Shown: positions 43,500 to 55,714 of the stretch, in pieces | Position numbering within the stretch: the first letter of the stretch is position 1 | How the letters are laid out: each line of letters opens with the position of its first letter | Origin: Oncomelania hupensis | Lineage: Eukaryota; Mollusca; Gastropoda; Littorinimorpha; Pomatiopsidae | Assembly (NCBI GenBank): GCA_036898135.1 | Contig: CM072522.1 | Coordinates: 34,670,451 to 34,734,450 of the forward strand | DNA length: 64,000 nucleotides | Direction of reading: 5' to 3' | Notes under the pieces: generated by a model | Databases searched by the model: none | What the model saw: only the letters and a program-made list of their open reading frames with translations | Told to the model about the DNA's origin: nothing | Made by a program: the position numbers and the translations under genes

Positions 43500-45940
43500 A
43501 AAATTTTGGCACTGCGAGCAGGATCAAGAAAGATGACAAACCCAAGGAAGGCATATAAGAAGGCAAGGCAGCTGAGGAACCGACCAGTGGAAAGCGAGAG
43601 CGAAGAGACTGCCCTCATCCAGGAAGGAGGGGCCCACAGAGGCGACACCACACTTCATCGCCCATCCAGTCACGAGAGGACATCAGAGGCGGCGCAAGAT
43701 GACATTTCTTCCACCCATGCACCCTCTTCGACCATGCAGAAGTTGTGGATGATGCCACCCCCCAAACTTCCAACCTTCACGGGGGATGGCGATGAGGTCG
43801 AGGACTTCACACAGGGGCACGGCGAATCCTGGGCCACTGCCAGCTGGATGGGGGTACAGCTATGGAGTGGCTGCTTCAATCGCTCCGCGGCTGTGCCCGA
43901 CAGGAGATCATCCAGCGGGCAGACGTGAAAACGGCAGAGGAGGCCCTGGGTGTCCTGGAGGAGACGTTCGCCGAACAGAGGGGAGTCACCAGCACTTTAA
44001 GCATGTTCCACAGCCGGCAGCAGGGAGCAGGAGAGACCGTGCTGCAGTACGGCCAACAACTTCAGCAGCTGGCCCTGCGGTCCAATACAAGAAAGGTTGG
44101 CAGCATCCCTGACAAAATGCTGCTTGATAAATTCGTTGAGTGGCTCAAATCACAAGACCTTCGACGGGAGCTCCGCCGCATTATTAGGGGAGAGGATGTC
44201 TCCTACCTGCGGGCCAGAGCGGAAGCCCAGTGCTGGCTGAAGAAGGAGGACCGTGACGGCGACAGCGTGACAACCCAACAACAGACAGCAACGCCGGTGC
44301 CCGACCCCCAAGGAATGGCGGCTCTACAGAGTCAACTAGCGGAGCTGAAGGAGCAGCTGCAGCAGCTAAAGCAACGTCCACAGTCGGCTCCTCAACGTGA
44401 CACCAGAACTGCCGTCTGCTGGGTTTGCGGCCAAAGGGGCCACCTCCAGAGGAGCTGTCCTCAAAGACAACCCCAAGTCCAACCACCACGAGGACAACAA
44501 TCACCACGAGGGCAGCAGGGAAACTGCTAGCCCCGTTGTCGAAACACAGGCAACGGGAGGAGGGGGAGGGGGGGCAAGGGCAGTAAAAGGCTGATTGGCG
44601 AATGCCCCACGACAACCGCACGCATCAATGGCCGAGCTGTGCAAGCTCTCCTCGACACGGGCAGCGAGGTAACGACTGTGACGCAGACCTGGATCACCGA
44701 GAATCTTGGTGACGCTTTCCTTCATTCGTCCCACCTCAAGCTGCGGGCAGTAAACGGCGCAGAGGTACTCTACTTCGGTATCCTGGTCGCCGAGCTGCAG
44801 TTAGACGGGACCACGTTTTCTGGTATTCCCATCCTGGTCGTCAGGGAGCCCACGGAACCGGTCATGAGGGAACGCAAGAAGCGCCTGCCGTTGTTGGTCG
44901 GGATGAACGTCCTGGGAGAGTGGATGACAGCCAGTCCGACCAGCTACCTCAAGGCCTGTTTGCGTCCATCCAAGAAGTGCGACATGACAACACCTTGGTC
45001 CAAGGCATCGCCAAGACAGCAGTACAAACAGTGGTCCCACCCTTCGCCATGGCCACTGTGCGAGTGACCTCAACGCAGCGGCCTACGCCACAGCTACTGG
45101 CGTCACCTTTAACACAACCCCTGCCTGGAGGTCTGCTGATCGTTCCGACCCTCGTCAGCGGTGACGCTTCACAGCGATACGTGTGAGTGGCCAATCTCTC
45201 AGAGGTGGACGTCATCCTTCCAGCCCGGACTCCACTGGCGTCACTGCAGGCAGTAGGGGATGTCCAAGGAAAGGACGAGGTGGCATTCACCGCCACTGTA
45301 AATGAACTGGTGGTTACCATCGGAACACCATCAGGACAGACCACCAAGAACACCATTCCCTGCCCCACGTTCGATGGCACAACCAGACAGTGGGAACTTC
45401 TTCAACAAGTCCTGGACAAGAACAGAGAAGCCTTTGTACAAAACGAGTTGGATTTGGGCTACACGGACATCGTCCAACATCAACTGCGGACGAGAGACGA
45501 AGTGCCCGTCGCCCAACCCTACAGGCGCATCCCACCTCACCAGCTGAAGGAAATCCAAGACCACATCAGAGGACTCCTGGAGAAGACCAAAATCGTCGAG
45601 AGCCACAGTCCCTTCGCGGCACCAATCGTCGTTGTGCGAAAGAAAGATGGGACCGTGCGGCTATGTGCCGACTATCGCCGCCTAAACGCCAAGATGGTTG
45701 GTGATGCGTATCCGCTTCCTCGCATTCAGGAGTCCTTTGACGCGCTGGTTGGGGCCCAATACTTCTCCACGTTGGACCTGGCCAGTGAATATCACCAAAT
45801 CGCCATGGACCCCCGAGATCAACACAAAACAGCCTTCGTCACTCCTATGGGCCTCTATGAGTACACCCGGATGCCAATGGGTCTCATCTCGGCCCCCGCC
45901 ACTTTCCAACGGCTGATGCAGACTTGTTTCTTTCTTTATG
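43500..45940 (+). mobile_element. Ty3-type LTR retrotransposon fragment (gag, protease, partial RT)
   Basis: A candidate primer-binding site TTGGCACTGCGAGCAGG (43506-43522) follows CACTACA, a possible LTR end. Gag (from ATG 43533) changes frame near 43860 and ends with a zinc knuckle CWVCGQRGHLQRSC (about 44416-44457). A protease with LLDTGS lies at about 44645. The RT reads RLCADYRRLN, STLDLAS and MPMGLISAPATFQRLM, then stops matching at about 45925, before the YxDD box. At least three frame breaks exist. RNase H, integrase and the 3' LTR are missing, so it is dead. 43225-43500 may include part of the 5' LTR. Confidence 0.9.
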
Positions 45941-46639
45941 ACATCAGACAAAAACAACAAGCAAGCAAGAAAGAAAGAAACAAACAAGCAAGCGAACAAA
46001 CATCTGAAAATAAAGCAGCATAGATCTAGGTTATTTGCAAACAGCAACACGCTGCTAGTACTATTCTTTAGCATTACGGCATAGGCTAGCCTAATGACAT
46101 TTTGGTGGCATACTAAATAGTGTGTCGTCATTTCTTTCTCACCATCCCCATGCATATAAAGATACACATACCCAAACCGACACACGTCTGTGTAAAATGT
46201 AAACTCACCTTATCAACATTGTCTTGGGCTAGAATCGTCACAACATTGTTAGAAACACACACACCAGCTCTGCTACAGAGCAGAAAGTACACCCTGTGAG
46301 TGTTCATACTAAAATTGCTGAAAATATTGAGCACGCTTCTCACGCAGGACTCCTAATGGAAAAATCCACTCAGATGTAAAGTATTCTAACTGCCACTTTC
46401 CTTGTTCTCATAGCAAAGACGTTTGGGAGGAAAATTATTCTAAGCGGTACTTAAAATATATTTTTGGGGTTTTGGAAGAAATGTTTGAGAGGAAAAGTAT
46501 ATTAACTGACTCTTAGAATAGTTTCTTCATTTTTGAAGAAACCATTTTGAGAGGAAAGGTATTCTAAGAGGTAGTTAGAACACCTACAAGTCGCATCACG
46601 CAGAATGCTACCACACTGCCAATGATTCCAGCCACAACC

Positions 46640-49580
46640 CCAACATATCAAAGAAAAAGAACCTTCGCATCATGACCGTAAACTGCCGCAGCATAGAGAA
46701 AAAGAAAGCTGAATTTGCTGCCATTGTCAACTATGTAAAACCAGATATCATTTGTGGCACAGAATCATGGTTGAAACCAGACATCAAGCAGAGAGAGATA
46801 TTCCCAGATGGCTTTGTTTATTATAGGAAAGACCGCTGTAGCCTAGCTGGAGGTGTCTTCATTTTAGTAAACCAAAATCTCATCTCATCTATACAGCCGG
46901 ACTTAGATTCTGCATGCGAAATTCTCTGGGCAAAAATACACCTCCAACAAAACAAAGACCTAACGATAGGCTGTTTTTACATGGCTCACTACGAAAAATA
47001 AATAATAGAGGACAAAAACAGATTATTCTTACCGGCGACTTCAACTGCCCTAATGTAGAGTGGAACAATGGTACAGTTGCCCCTGGAGCGCCAGATCGGG
47101 TGATCCAGGAGTCGCTAGTCGACATCACCTCATCAGCACACCTCACACAAGTCCACGACGAACCAACAAGAGAACACAACATCCTAGACCTAGTTTTTAC
47201 CAGCAATCCCTCTCTCACCAAGAGCTCCAAGTCAATCCCAGGCATTAGTGATCATAGCATTGTGGTTACAGACTTTGACCTCTACCCTAACCGCATCAAA
47301 GAGAAGCCCCGCAAGCGATACAACTATTCTAAAGCAGACTGGAACCACCTGAACTCTGAAATCTTGCAATTATCAGACAACATCATGACAATGAGAAAGG
47401 AAGGAACTCCCGTCCCGTTGAAGACATGTGGACACATTTCAAACTTAACTTGATAGCAGCAGCTGAACGCTTCATACCTACCAGCCTTCGACAAATCAAC
47501 TTTACATTACCCTGGGTCAACTACAAACTTAAGAGACTGTTAAAGCATAAAAAGAGACTATACAACCAAGCCAAGAAGACCGGCAACTGGACCAACTTTA
47601 GATTCCATCAGAAGGAATGCAGGAGGAAAATGAGGCAAGCAGAATGGCGCCACATTAACACCATCATTGAGGACGGGCTAAGAGACAACAACTGCAAACC
47701 CTTTTGGCGCTATGTCAAGACAAGGCGACAAGACAACACAGGAGTTGCCCCGCTCTTCAATGAAGGATCTCTCCATAGTGATAGTTCTTCCAAGGCAAAG
47801 ATATTGCTTCAACAATTCCAGTCGGTCTTTACAAAAAGAGAGGACACACCATTGCCAGAGATGAAGGGCACCCCCTTCCCCGCTGTAGAGAAACTAACGG
47901 TTACTACAGAAGGCGTCGTTAAACTACTCAAAGACTTGAACCCCAACAAAGCTACAGGACCAGACAACATCCCTAATCAAATTCTCAAAAACTGCGCCGA
48001 AACTGTTGCCCCAGGATTAGCAGCCATCTACAACACCTCACTAGAGACTGGACAGCTCCCCGCAGACTGGCTAACAGCAAACGTCTCCTCAATATTCAAG
48101 AAAGGCGATAGAAACAAAGCAGAAAATTACAGACCAGTATCTTTAACATCCGTTGCATGTAAGCTACTGGAACACATCATCTGTCGACATCTACATACCC
48201 ACTTCGAAAAACACACCATCCTCACCAGTAGAAACCACGGATTCAGAACAGGCCACTCTTGCGAAACCCAACTACTCACTACTATGCAAGACATTCTCTC
48301 CTCACATGACAAAGGCCATCAGACCGACATCATCATCCTGGATTTCAGCAAGGCATTTGACACTGTGCCACACAACAAATTACTACACAAGCTGGATCAT
48401 TACGGCATACGAGGCACCATCCACACCTGGCTCACAAACTTCCTGACCAAGCGCCAGATGAGAGTGGTCCTGGATGGAGAGGCATCAGAGGAAGTAGCTG
48501 TCGAATCCGGAGTCCCCCAAGGCACAGTGATGGGTCCTTTACTCTTCCTCTGCCACATCAACGACCTGCCGGACACAGTAAAATCAACAGTGCGACTCTT
48601 CGCAGACGATTGCCTACTCTACAGAGAGATCCGCTCCTTCCAGGATCACATCACACTCCAATCAGACCTCAAAGACCTAGAGAGATGGGCCAAGCAGTGG
48701 GGAATGCGATTTAATGCGCAAAAGTGCTACGTTCTCTCCACCAGACACAAGTCACAACACTTCTATAGCCTTGGAAACACTATACTCCAACAGACTGATA
48801 CTACCCCCTACCTAGGCGTCCAAATTTCTGCGGACCTGAAATGGGCTAACCACATCACAAGCGCCTGCAAGAAAGCTGGATCCACACTGGGCTTCCTACG
48901 CCGAAATCTCCGGAACTGTCCACAAGAGTGCCGACGCCTAGCCTACATCGCACTTGTTAGATCCACTCTCGAGTATGCCGCAGTGGTGTGGGATCCTTAC
49001 CTCCAACAAGACATCGACAAGCTGGAACGCATCCAACGCCAGGCTGCACGGTTCATTATGAGAGACTACAGATCCCGGGACCCAGGATGCATTGGCAGGA
49101 TGCTTCACGAGCTCCACCTCCCACTACTTGCAAAACGTCGCCAACAACTCAGGCTGACCATGCTCTACAAGATAACCAGAGGACTAGTTACTGCTCTCCC
49201 TCCCAACACCTTCCTTACTGCTGCAAAGAACAAACGGAAAATCCGCCCCACCACCTTTAAAGGATATGACACACAGAACATCATAGAGAGGCAGATAAAC
49301 AACAACAACACATGCTTTATCTTACCACCCTCATCATCAGATCTCTACAGAAACTCCTTCTTCGTAAGGACAGTAGTGGAATGGAATAGCCTTCCCGATG
49401 ACATCATCAACCTATCCTCACCTAGCTCATTCTCCTCTGCAATCGGGAGGTACAGGGATGCTGACTGTAAGTTCTTATAGAGTCAACATAATAGAACAGT
49501 GATTTTAAACTTTTAATTGTACACATATCACCAGGCTTCCACAAGAGGAGCCCTTTTAAGAATATAATTAAATAAAATCA
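46640..49580 (+). mobile_element. Long LINE (CR1/Jockey-like) with endonuclease and RT
   Basis: The endonuclease starts near 46660 (MTVNCRSI, GTESWL) and, after a frame break near 46970, continues with LTGDFNCP and ISDHSIV. A second break near 47430 leads into a 684-codon open RT frame ending at 49480. RT motifs are intact: LDFSKAFDTV, SGVPQGTVMG and FADDC. The C-terminus has VEWNSLPDD. A short AT-rich 3' region follows. Only two breaks make it fairly young. It sits inside the 7.6-kb TIR element. Confidence 0.92.
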
Positions 49581-50109
49581 GAACTACAATAGGCAATATG
49601 AAGTTAGTACAAAAAGAACTATGAAGCATAATTTTTTTTCTTTTCTTTTTTTTAAATCAAATTAATTAGCGCGCACACACCACCACCACGTTAATAGCCA
49701 TCTATGGCTCCTGTGGTGTTTTCTGCCAACAACATCATCGGCAGTATCCAGATCCAGATCCAGATCCAGTTTACTTCGTTTTCAAAGACACATTTCGAGA
49801 GGAAATCTATTCTAACTTACACAGTTAGAATAGTCTTCCTCCCTTTCTAATAATATTAGAAAATATTTGAGAGGAAAACTACTATAACTGCCATATATAA
49901 TACTTTTCCACCAAACATTTTCTGACGACAAAGATAGAATATTTTTTTCAAGGGTTATAACACTATCATTTTTTAAGCTACAGTTCTGATATTTTGACAG
50001 AAGTTGCCTCCCTCTATGGCTGTTTAAACCATGGGAAAAACTCAATTTCGGTCAAAATGTCACTTAGAATAGTTTTCCTCTACACCCGCGATATGTTAAG
50101 AGTAATGTA

Positions 50110-50797
50110 AGGCTGCTGGGCCATAGAACCTCACGCCTCACGCCTCACGTCTCACGCCTCACGCCTCACGTGTCATGCTCTGGGCCATAGGACTTCATGC
50201 CACACGCTACACGCTTCACGTTTTATGCGTCAGTTTTGTGTTTCCTCAACTGATCACACACAATATTTGTGGTCTGTGACTTTTTGAGAAGATGAGATTA
50301 GATCTAAAAAAATTGGATACATGTGTACAAGCCCTGAGATAAGTCTGCCACCTTTTCGTTGACTGTGCTATGAATTACAGTAAATAAATAAATAAATCGT
50401 ATAAAAGTTACCTTTGGGTGTATTCACAAGTTTTTTCAACTCCTCCCAAACTTGTGCTCTCTGGTCTTTATCTTTGTAATCCGGAACATGTGGGTCCCAG
50501 AGAAGAGGCCTTGCCCGGACCAACTCGATTAAATTTACTCTAAAGTCATCCATTTAGATCTAATTTCTCGTGTCTGACCACTTTGGTAAGCTAGAACGTG
50601 ACAACACGCATCGAAAAAAGTGGGCATGCTCACTTTTCTCTCCACACGTGAGGTGTGAGGCGTGACGCATGTGGCGTGTGTGACGTTGTATGGCCCACGC
50701 CAAGAGATACCATGTCTGTTCATTTTTATCATCACGCGTGAGGCGTGAGACGTGACACGTGAGGCGTGAGGCGTGAGGTTCTATGGCCCAGCAGCCT
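50110..50797. mobile_element. 688-bp TIR element carrying a MADF exon
   Basis: The left end AGGCTGCTGGGCCATAGAAC and the inverse right end (50778-50797) are followed inward by arrays of CTCACGC / GCGTGAG units, giving arms of 100 bp or more that could fold back. TA flanks both sides (50108-50109 and 50798-50799). The unit A site lacks it. It looks like a non-autonomous derivative of a transposon that encoded a MADF protein, as PIF/Harbinger-type elements do; the 2-bp TA duplication is unusual for that group. Confidence 0.88.
50412..50553 (-). CDS. MADF-domain exon inside the TIR element
   Basis: On the minus strand an ATG (50551-50553) opens LIELVRARPLLWDP, then DYKDKDQRAQVWEEL, the first two helices of a MADF (Myb/SANT-like) DNA-binding domain. 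The match is lost after VNTPK, just where a donor AAAG|GTAACT occurs (GT at 50410-50411 on the plus map), so this is a first exon with its splice site. The remaining exons are absent. In PIF/Harbinger transposons a MADF or Myb-like protein assists the transposase in the nucleus; such a role for this remnant is inference. Confidence 0.75.
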
Positions 50798-51265
50798 TAT
50801 ACATGTATGCAACATTCGTTCAAATTATTCCATTTACTATATGGATTTTTGGTGTTTGTCAATTTTTGTGTTTATAGGCTTTCGTATCTTTCATGTTTTT
50901 TCATATTTTGTTGTTGTCTTTTCTGGTCTCTTTGCTTCTTTATTGGTGTGAAGTAGGCCTATACCGACTCCTAGTTCCAGTTTAGCCCTAATTCCAACGA
51001 CATTTATTTTTAAATATAAATAGTTGCTTGTTGCACTGGCCTTTTCTGTAAGTTGTTTTTGACCAAGCACGATTGTATTTATAATAAATTGTTTGCATTC
51101 TTTGCACCGGAAAAATTTGTAATAATTGATTTTTCAAACAAAATACAATACGGAGTAGAGAGTTCCTGTAATATGGGCATTACTTCCCTTGTTTGTGTTT
51201 CGGTTGGGCATGAAAACATGAAATTCTTGATGAATGTTGATCGTCGTTGATTTTATTGCTTCGTG
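50798..51265 (+). other. Putative 5' region of gene 3
   Basis: It aligns with pieces of unit A at 13637-13783, 19270-19312 and 20468-20577. Where unit A has the THAP exons, unit B has about 180 bp of unrelated sequence (50937-51119). A short uORF ends at 51248-51250. No TATA box is evident. Confidence 0.5.
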
Positions 51266-51368
51266 ATGGAGGACGAAGACAATCCAATGCCAGAGGTGAA
51301 GTTGGAGATTGACATTGCTGAAGAACCAGTGGGAGACAGGAAGAGATGGCAAGCGCGGCACGCACAAG
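51266..51368 (+). CDS. Gene 3 first coding exon
   Basis: ATG 51266 (G at +4) opens 34 codons, MEDEDNPMPEVKLEIDIAEE then basic KRWQARH, ending CAAG|GTGAGT (GT 51369-51370) in phase 1. It joins in frame to 59130. The start is supported by an in-frame stop upstream and no acceptor AG in front. PEVKLE fits the SUMO acceptor consensus. The gene 2 copy carries AAG in place of this ATG. Confidence 0.7.
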
Positions 51369-52219
51369 GTGAGTTGATCGTAGAAAAGAGGATTGAAAAG
51401 TAGACCACACTACCGGCCTACGAGTTTGTCACTAGTGCTTAGGGCTTGAGAGTAGACTAAGATATTACATAACTTCATAAGGCCATTACACGTTGGAAGG
51501 ATCATCGATGGCGCAGCAGTAAATCACAGACAGTCTTGGGATTATACAATGGAACCAATTGATAGCTCTCCTAGTCTCGAAGTTGCAATATGGATACTTT
51601 TAGTTTTACTAGAAACAAATGAGACAACAAATTAATGCATAAAAAGAAGAATTCATCACACAAAATCACACCGTTTGCCCCGCTAAAGTGACAAAAGATT
51701 ACCTTTTCAACTGCGAAATCAATAAGCCGTAATAACTTTACTTGGCCTTGAATTTGTACCATTCTTACATCTATTAGCATAGCATAGCATAGCAAATACG
51801 GCATGCAGGCTAAAAGCCTTTGGCCCTCATAATTGATCTTAATGAGGGTCCCAAGACCCACCCCCTGGCATCAGTGCCTACCAATTTAGATTTTTTTTAG
51901 ACTCCAAATTGGTGGAGTAGATGCTATCTCTAAATAATTTATCCAAACTATTCTTGAACACATTAAGTGATCCAGCATCCACAGCCTCGGCAGTCAGGTT
52001 ATTCCAAGGGGTTACGACTCTATTAGTAAAATACTTGTTAAATTTGCGAGTATTATTAAAAGTTTTAGTAAGTTTAAATTTGTGACCTTGTGTTAAACCA
52101 ATATCATTAAAATTTAAAAGAGAACAAGTGGTTAAAGGATCATACAATTTGTGCACAATTTTAAAAATTTCGATTAAATCACCACGCTCTCTCCTATATT
52201 CTAAACTTGGTAACCTCAG

Positions 52220-53298
52220 CAGGGTGGAGAATTATCCGCGAATCCGCGGATTTCCGCGGAAGGCATTTGCATTTCCGAGAAAAAAATATTGAGTTCCGAG
52301 TGTGAGAAGCTGAGGGCTACCCTTTACTGGGCATAGCGGCCAAAAGCGGCCGAAGGTCTAAACAGGCAAAACGTCCAAATGCGTCCGTATCAACCATGTG
52401 GTTATATTCTCGCGTTGTTTGAAAGATTGCGAGACTTCCGGCAATTGACTTCCGGTTAAATTCTGTTGTGAAAACATTTGACTGCATTTCCACAAGTTTT
52501 CTCTGTGATGCGTTCGTTTTTTTCGATTTTTTTTCCAAATTTTCTTGTGTGTGTGTCTAAAATGGATGGTTTGGATTCTTCGACTGATGAAGAAGAGTTT
52601 ACAGGCTTCCATTTATCAGACATTAAAGTGAGAGAAATGGACTTGGAGTCGGAGGAAGAAATCGGTACTGACATTAGACAATTAGTGTCAGTAGTGTGCA
52701 TGCATACGATCTTTCAGACTGGCATGAAAGTGAAGAAGAGGAGGGGGCTTGTTTGGACTTTTTAAAACTTTTTTATTGTATACACATGGAGTAATCAAAA
52801 ACAAGACATGACAAGAGAAGTATAAAAAGGTAGATAATCAAAAGAGATTTATTTTTGTTCATTTTGCATTTTATTTCATTTAAATCTATACACTAGTCAC
52901 TAATACCTAAGATGTAGTGTTTTTACTAACGTACCCCTAAATATCTCTAAAATTATAAAAATTCTTGCCTGTTTACAGCTAAGAAATAGACAAACGTGTG
53001 CCCAGTAAAATTGGAAATGTGGAGTTTGTGTGTAACAGTGGTGGACCTCAAACTTTGTTAGGCCTACAAATCAAGATTCTTAACTTTTTTGAAAGACATG
53101 TGCATAAAACATTCTTTTTTTTTTGGTTGTTGTTGTTTCTATTCATGTTTACTTTGTGCTTTTTGCTTTCAGGAGAGGCCCTAAATTACTTTCAAAATAG
53201 CATAAATTCATTTTCTTCCAGGGGGCGAATACCGGGGCTTGGCCCCTGGGCCCCGGCCGGATTTCAGAGATTTCTTGATTCAGTTGTTCTCCACCCTG
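52220..53298 (+). mobile_element. TIR DNA element, copy 2 (complete), inside LINE
   Basis: A perfect 12-bp inverted repeat CAGGGTGGAGAA/TTCTCCACCCTG is flanked by the 5-bp duplication CTCAG (52215-52219 and 53299-53303). Removing it restores the LINE reading direction. The interior is near-identical to 1-813. The left end has repeated CCGCGGA words. It does not match a transposase family I can name; 5-bp duplications are unusual. Confidence 0.92.
52562..52765 (+). CDS. 67-residue ORF of the TIR element, copy 2
   Basis: Same ORF as 93-296, with the same start (ATG 52562) and stop. It differs by a Y/D and an E/K change. Role unknown; possibly the first exon of the parent transposon protein. 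Confidence 0.3.
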   Translation: MDGLDSSTDEEEFTGFHLSDIKVREMDLESEEEIGTDIRQLVSVVCMHTIFQTGMKVKKRRGLVWTF

Positions 53299-54826
53299 CT
53301 CAGTGACTTCAGTCTCTCCTCGTAGGAGAGTCCAGACATTCCACAAATCTTCCTGGTGAATCTGCGCTGGACACCCTCGATCAAGTCAACATGCCTCCTT
53401 AAATATGGGCACCAAACGGGGTTAGCTTACTCCAAGATGGGACGTATAAGGGCCTTAAAGAGGGGGACCATTATATCCTTGGATTTGTTACTTATAGTTC
53501 TTACAAGCAGGGCTGATATTTTGTTGGCTTTCTTAACAGTACTCTCAATGTGATTCTCAAAGCTGAGCTCTGTATCCACTATCACTCCAAGATCCCTCTC
53601 GGCACCAGTCGTCTCAATCTTACACCTCTCTTTCCCATCATTCATAAAGTACTCATGCTGAGGATTATTTTTGCCCAAATGCAACACCTTACATTTTTCA
53701 CTGTTAAATTTAAGTAGCCATGTTTCCGTCCATTCAACCAATTTGTCAATGCATTGCTGCAGTCTCTCCTTTTTAGACTCCTCACTTTCATCAACTTCTG
53801 CATATGCCTTTGTGTCATTAGCAAATATCTTTATATCACACTCTACATTCTCTGGCATGTCATTTATAAAATATATAAATAATGTCGGCCCCAACACGCT
53901 CCCCTGAGGGACACCGCTTGTAACACTTATTTTGTCAGAGCTGTTACCGTTAACAGTCACATACTGGGTCCTGTCAGTCAGGAAACTCCTTATCCATGCA
54001 AGTGGGCTGCCACTTATGCCATAACCTTTTAGTATATGTAAAAGTCTGAGATGTGGAACAGTATCGAATGCCTTCCTAAGGTCAAGATATACAGCGTCGA
54101 CTGGGTGGCCTTCATCCAAGGAGGACATCCAGTCATTTATTGTCACCAGCAGCTGAGTGACACATGACCTACCCTTGGAAAAGCCAAACTGGTCATCATG
54201 TAGAAGGTCATTCTTGACAAGGTGAGAGCACAGTGCATCTCTAACGAATCCCTCAAATACCTTACAGACAACCGAGGTGAGGCTGACAGGGCGATAATTA
54301 CCCGGAGAACTTTTGTCACCCTTCTTATATATTGGTTTAACCTCTGCTTCCTTCCACTCATCAGGTATCATGCCATCCCTCATTGTTCTATCAAAAAGTA
54401 ACTTGAGAGGCAAAGCCAATTCATTCGCTAATTCTTTCCACACCCGAGGATTAATTTCATCTGGTCCTGGTGACTTGCTAATTTTCAACTGCAACAGGGC
54501 CTTACTCATCTGGTCTTCACTAACATTAATGGCATCCAGTTTTAGAGTCATGTCACAGTCAATGTTCGGCACATTTTCTTCATCTTCCAGTGTAAACACA
54601 CTAGCAAAAAACTCATTTAGGGTCTCTGCTTTCTCTAGGTCTGTCTTTGTCAGCGTGCCGTCGCACTTTAATAGATTAGAGACAGTCTCTCTAGGCTTGG
54701 TTTTGTCCGAAACATATTGATAAAAACATTTTGGATTGTTTTTAGCTTCTTTTGCCAGATACATTTCCTTTGGCATCACCAACTTACGAGACAACCATTT
54801 CACCTGGTTACGAGACTTTGCATAGA

Positions 54827-55714
54827 CCAATACTTTTTTATTCAATGCACTATCTATGTGTATACTAATGATTGAATGAGTGAATATTTAATTAATTAAC
54901 TAATAAGGTAAAAGTAAAGGTAGTGATAAGCAAAGATATAATTAACATACACATTGCAACCTAATACTAGGGTAACTCATGACAATGATATAGTGTTACA
55001 TCTTGACAGAAAGCGGCAGGGCTATCATTTTATTTTTTCTTTTGGCACACTGTAGACTCAAAGTGAAACTTCACAGTATCACAGGTGGGAAAGGATACAT
55101 TTTTTAAAAGCAGAATGATTGATTTAAAAATATGTATTGTAAAAAAGAACCCCTTCCTCTCTCACACATCTCCCCTTTTGTTTTCTTTCTCTTAAATATT
55201 GGGTGGAACCTCACAGCAGACCTACAACCAAGAATAAAAAAAGCATGGAGATGAGATGCTACAGAAGACTTCTGGGCATTTCCTATACCCAGGCAGAAGA
55301 AGAGGAAGACAGAAAAAGAGGTGGGAGGACAACATTCGAGAATGGACTGGCTTGACACTGAGCAAAGCCATGAGAGCTGTTGAGGAAAGTGAAAGATGGA
55401 ATACACTGGTTAAACAATCATCTGTGGTTTCCCAATGACAAGGATAGGAATATTGGGTGTGCAATCCTGTAGAACGTTGTTTGTGGCCGCGTACTCTAAA
55501 GTGGGACTAACTTGCACCGTCCATAGGCTAGAAACCAATGGCGCTTGACAGGTGTGGGATCGATCACACCTTTGGGCGTTATGTTTCTCAAAATATTATT
55601 TACCTTTGACTCGGGCCACGTCTCAGGGGTTTTCTCTGAGTATGCAGGTTTGCTCACCTCAGTGATAGATAAAGGTGTCTGGTCTAAACACAATGGTCTG
55701 GGGGTTATTGATAG
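54827..55714 (+). other. Gene 3 intron, paralogous to 21078-22004
   Basis: It includes the shared internally deleted GGATA-LINE fragment (55200-55440). No exon. Confidence 0.7.

Larger units (their letters stand above)
42458..50090. mobile_element. 7.6-kb TIR DNA element with nested retroelements
   Basis: The ends are inverted: CGCGGGTCTAGAGGAAAACT at 42458 and its complement (one mismatch) ending TACACCCGCG at 50090. The match extends about 35 bp. ATAT borders both sides (42454-42457 and 50091-50094). Unit A has CATATG followed by the same right flank near 13209. The motif GAGAGGAAAACTATTCTAAG and variants recur at least ten times, in both orientations, in the non-retroelement parts (42460-42860, 46425-46590, 49795-50080). 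Inside are a Ty3-type fragment and a LINE. No transposase gene is seen. Confidence 0.85.
51777..54826 (-). mobile_element. 5'-truncated CR1-like LINE, split by a TIR element
   Basis: On the minus strand the RT frame (54845-53427) has LDLRKAFDTV and [11 protein letters not shown], but FAND where FADD is expected, so catalysis is lost. A stop at about 53425 and the TIR element at 52220-53298 interrupt it. The C-terminus resumes at 52206 and runs to about 51878 (TNRVVTPWNNLT). The 3' end is (GCATA)n at 51777-51792. Unit A has the empty site at 21063-21070. The first few ORF residues come from flanking DNA. Confidence 0.92.

Noticed and set aside
43252..43536. ORF with long Arg-Glu run
   Set aside because: It translates the (GA)n microsatellite.
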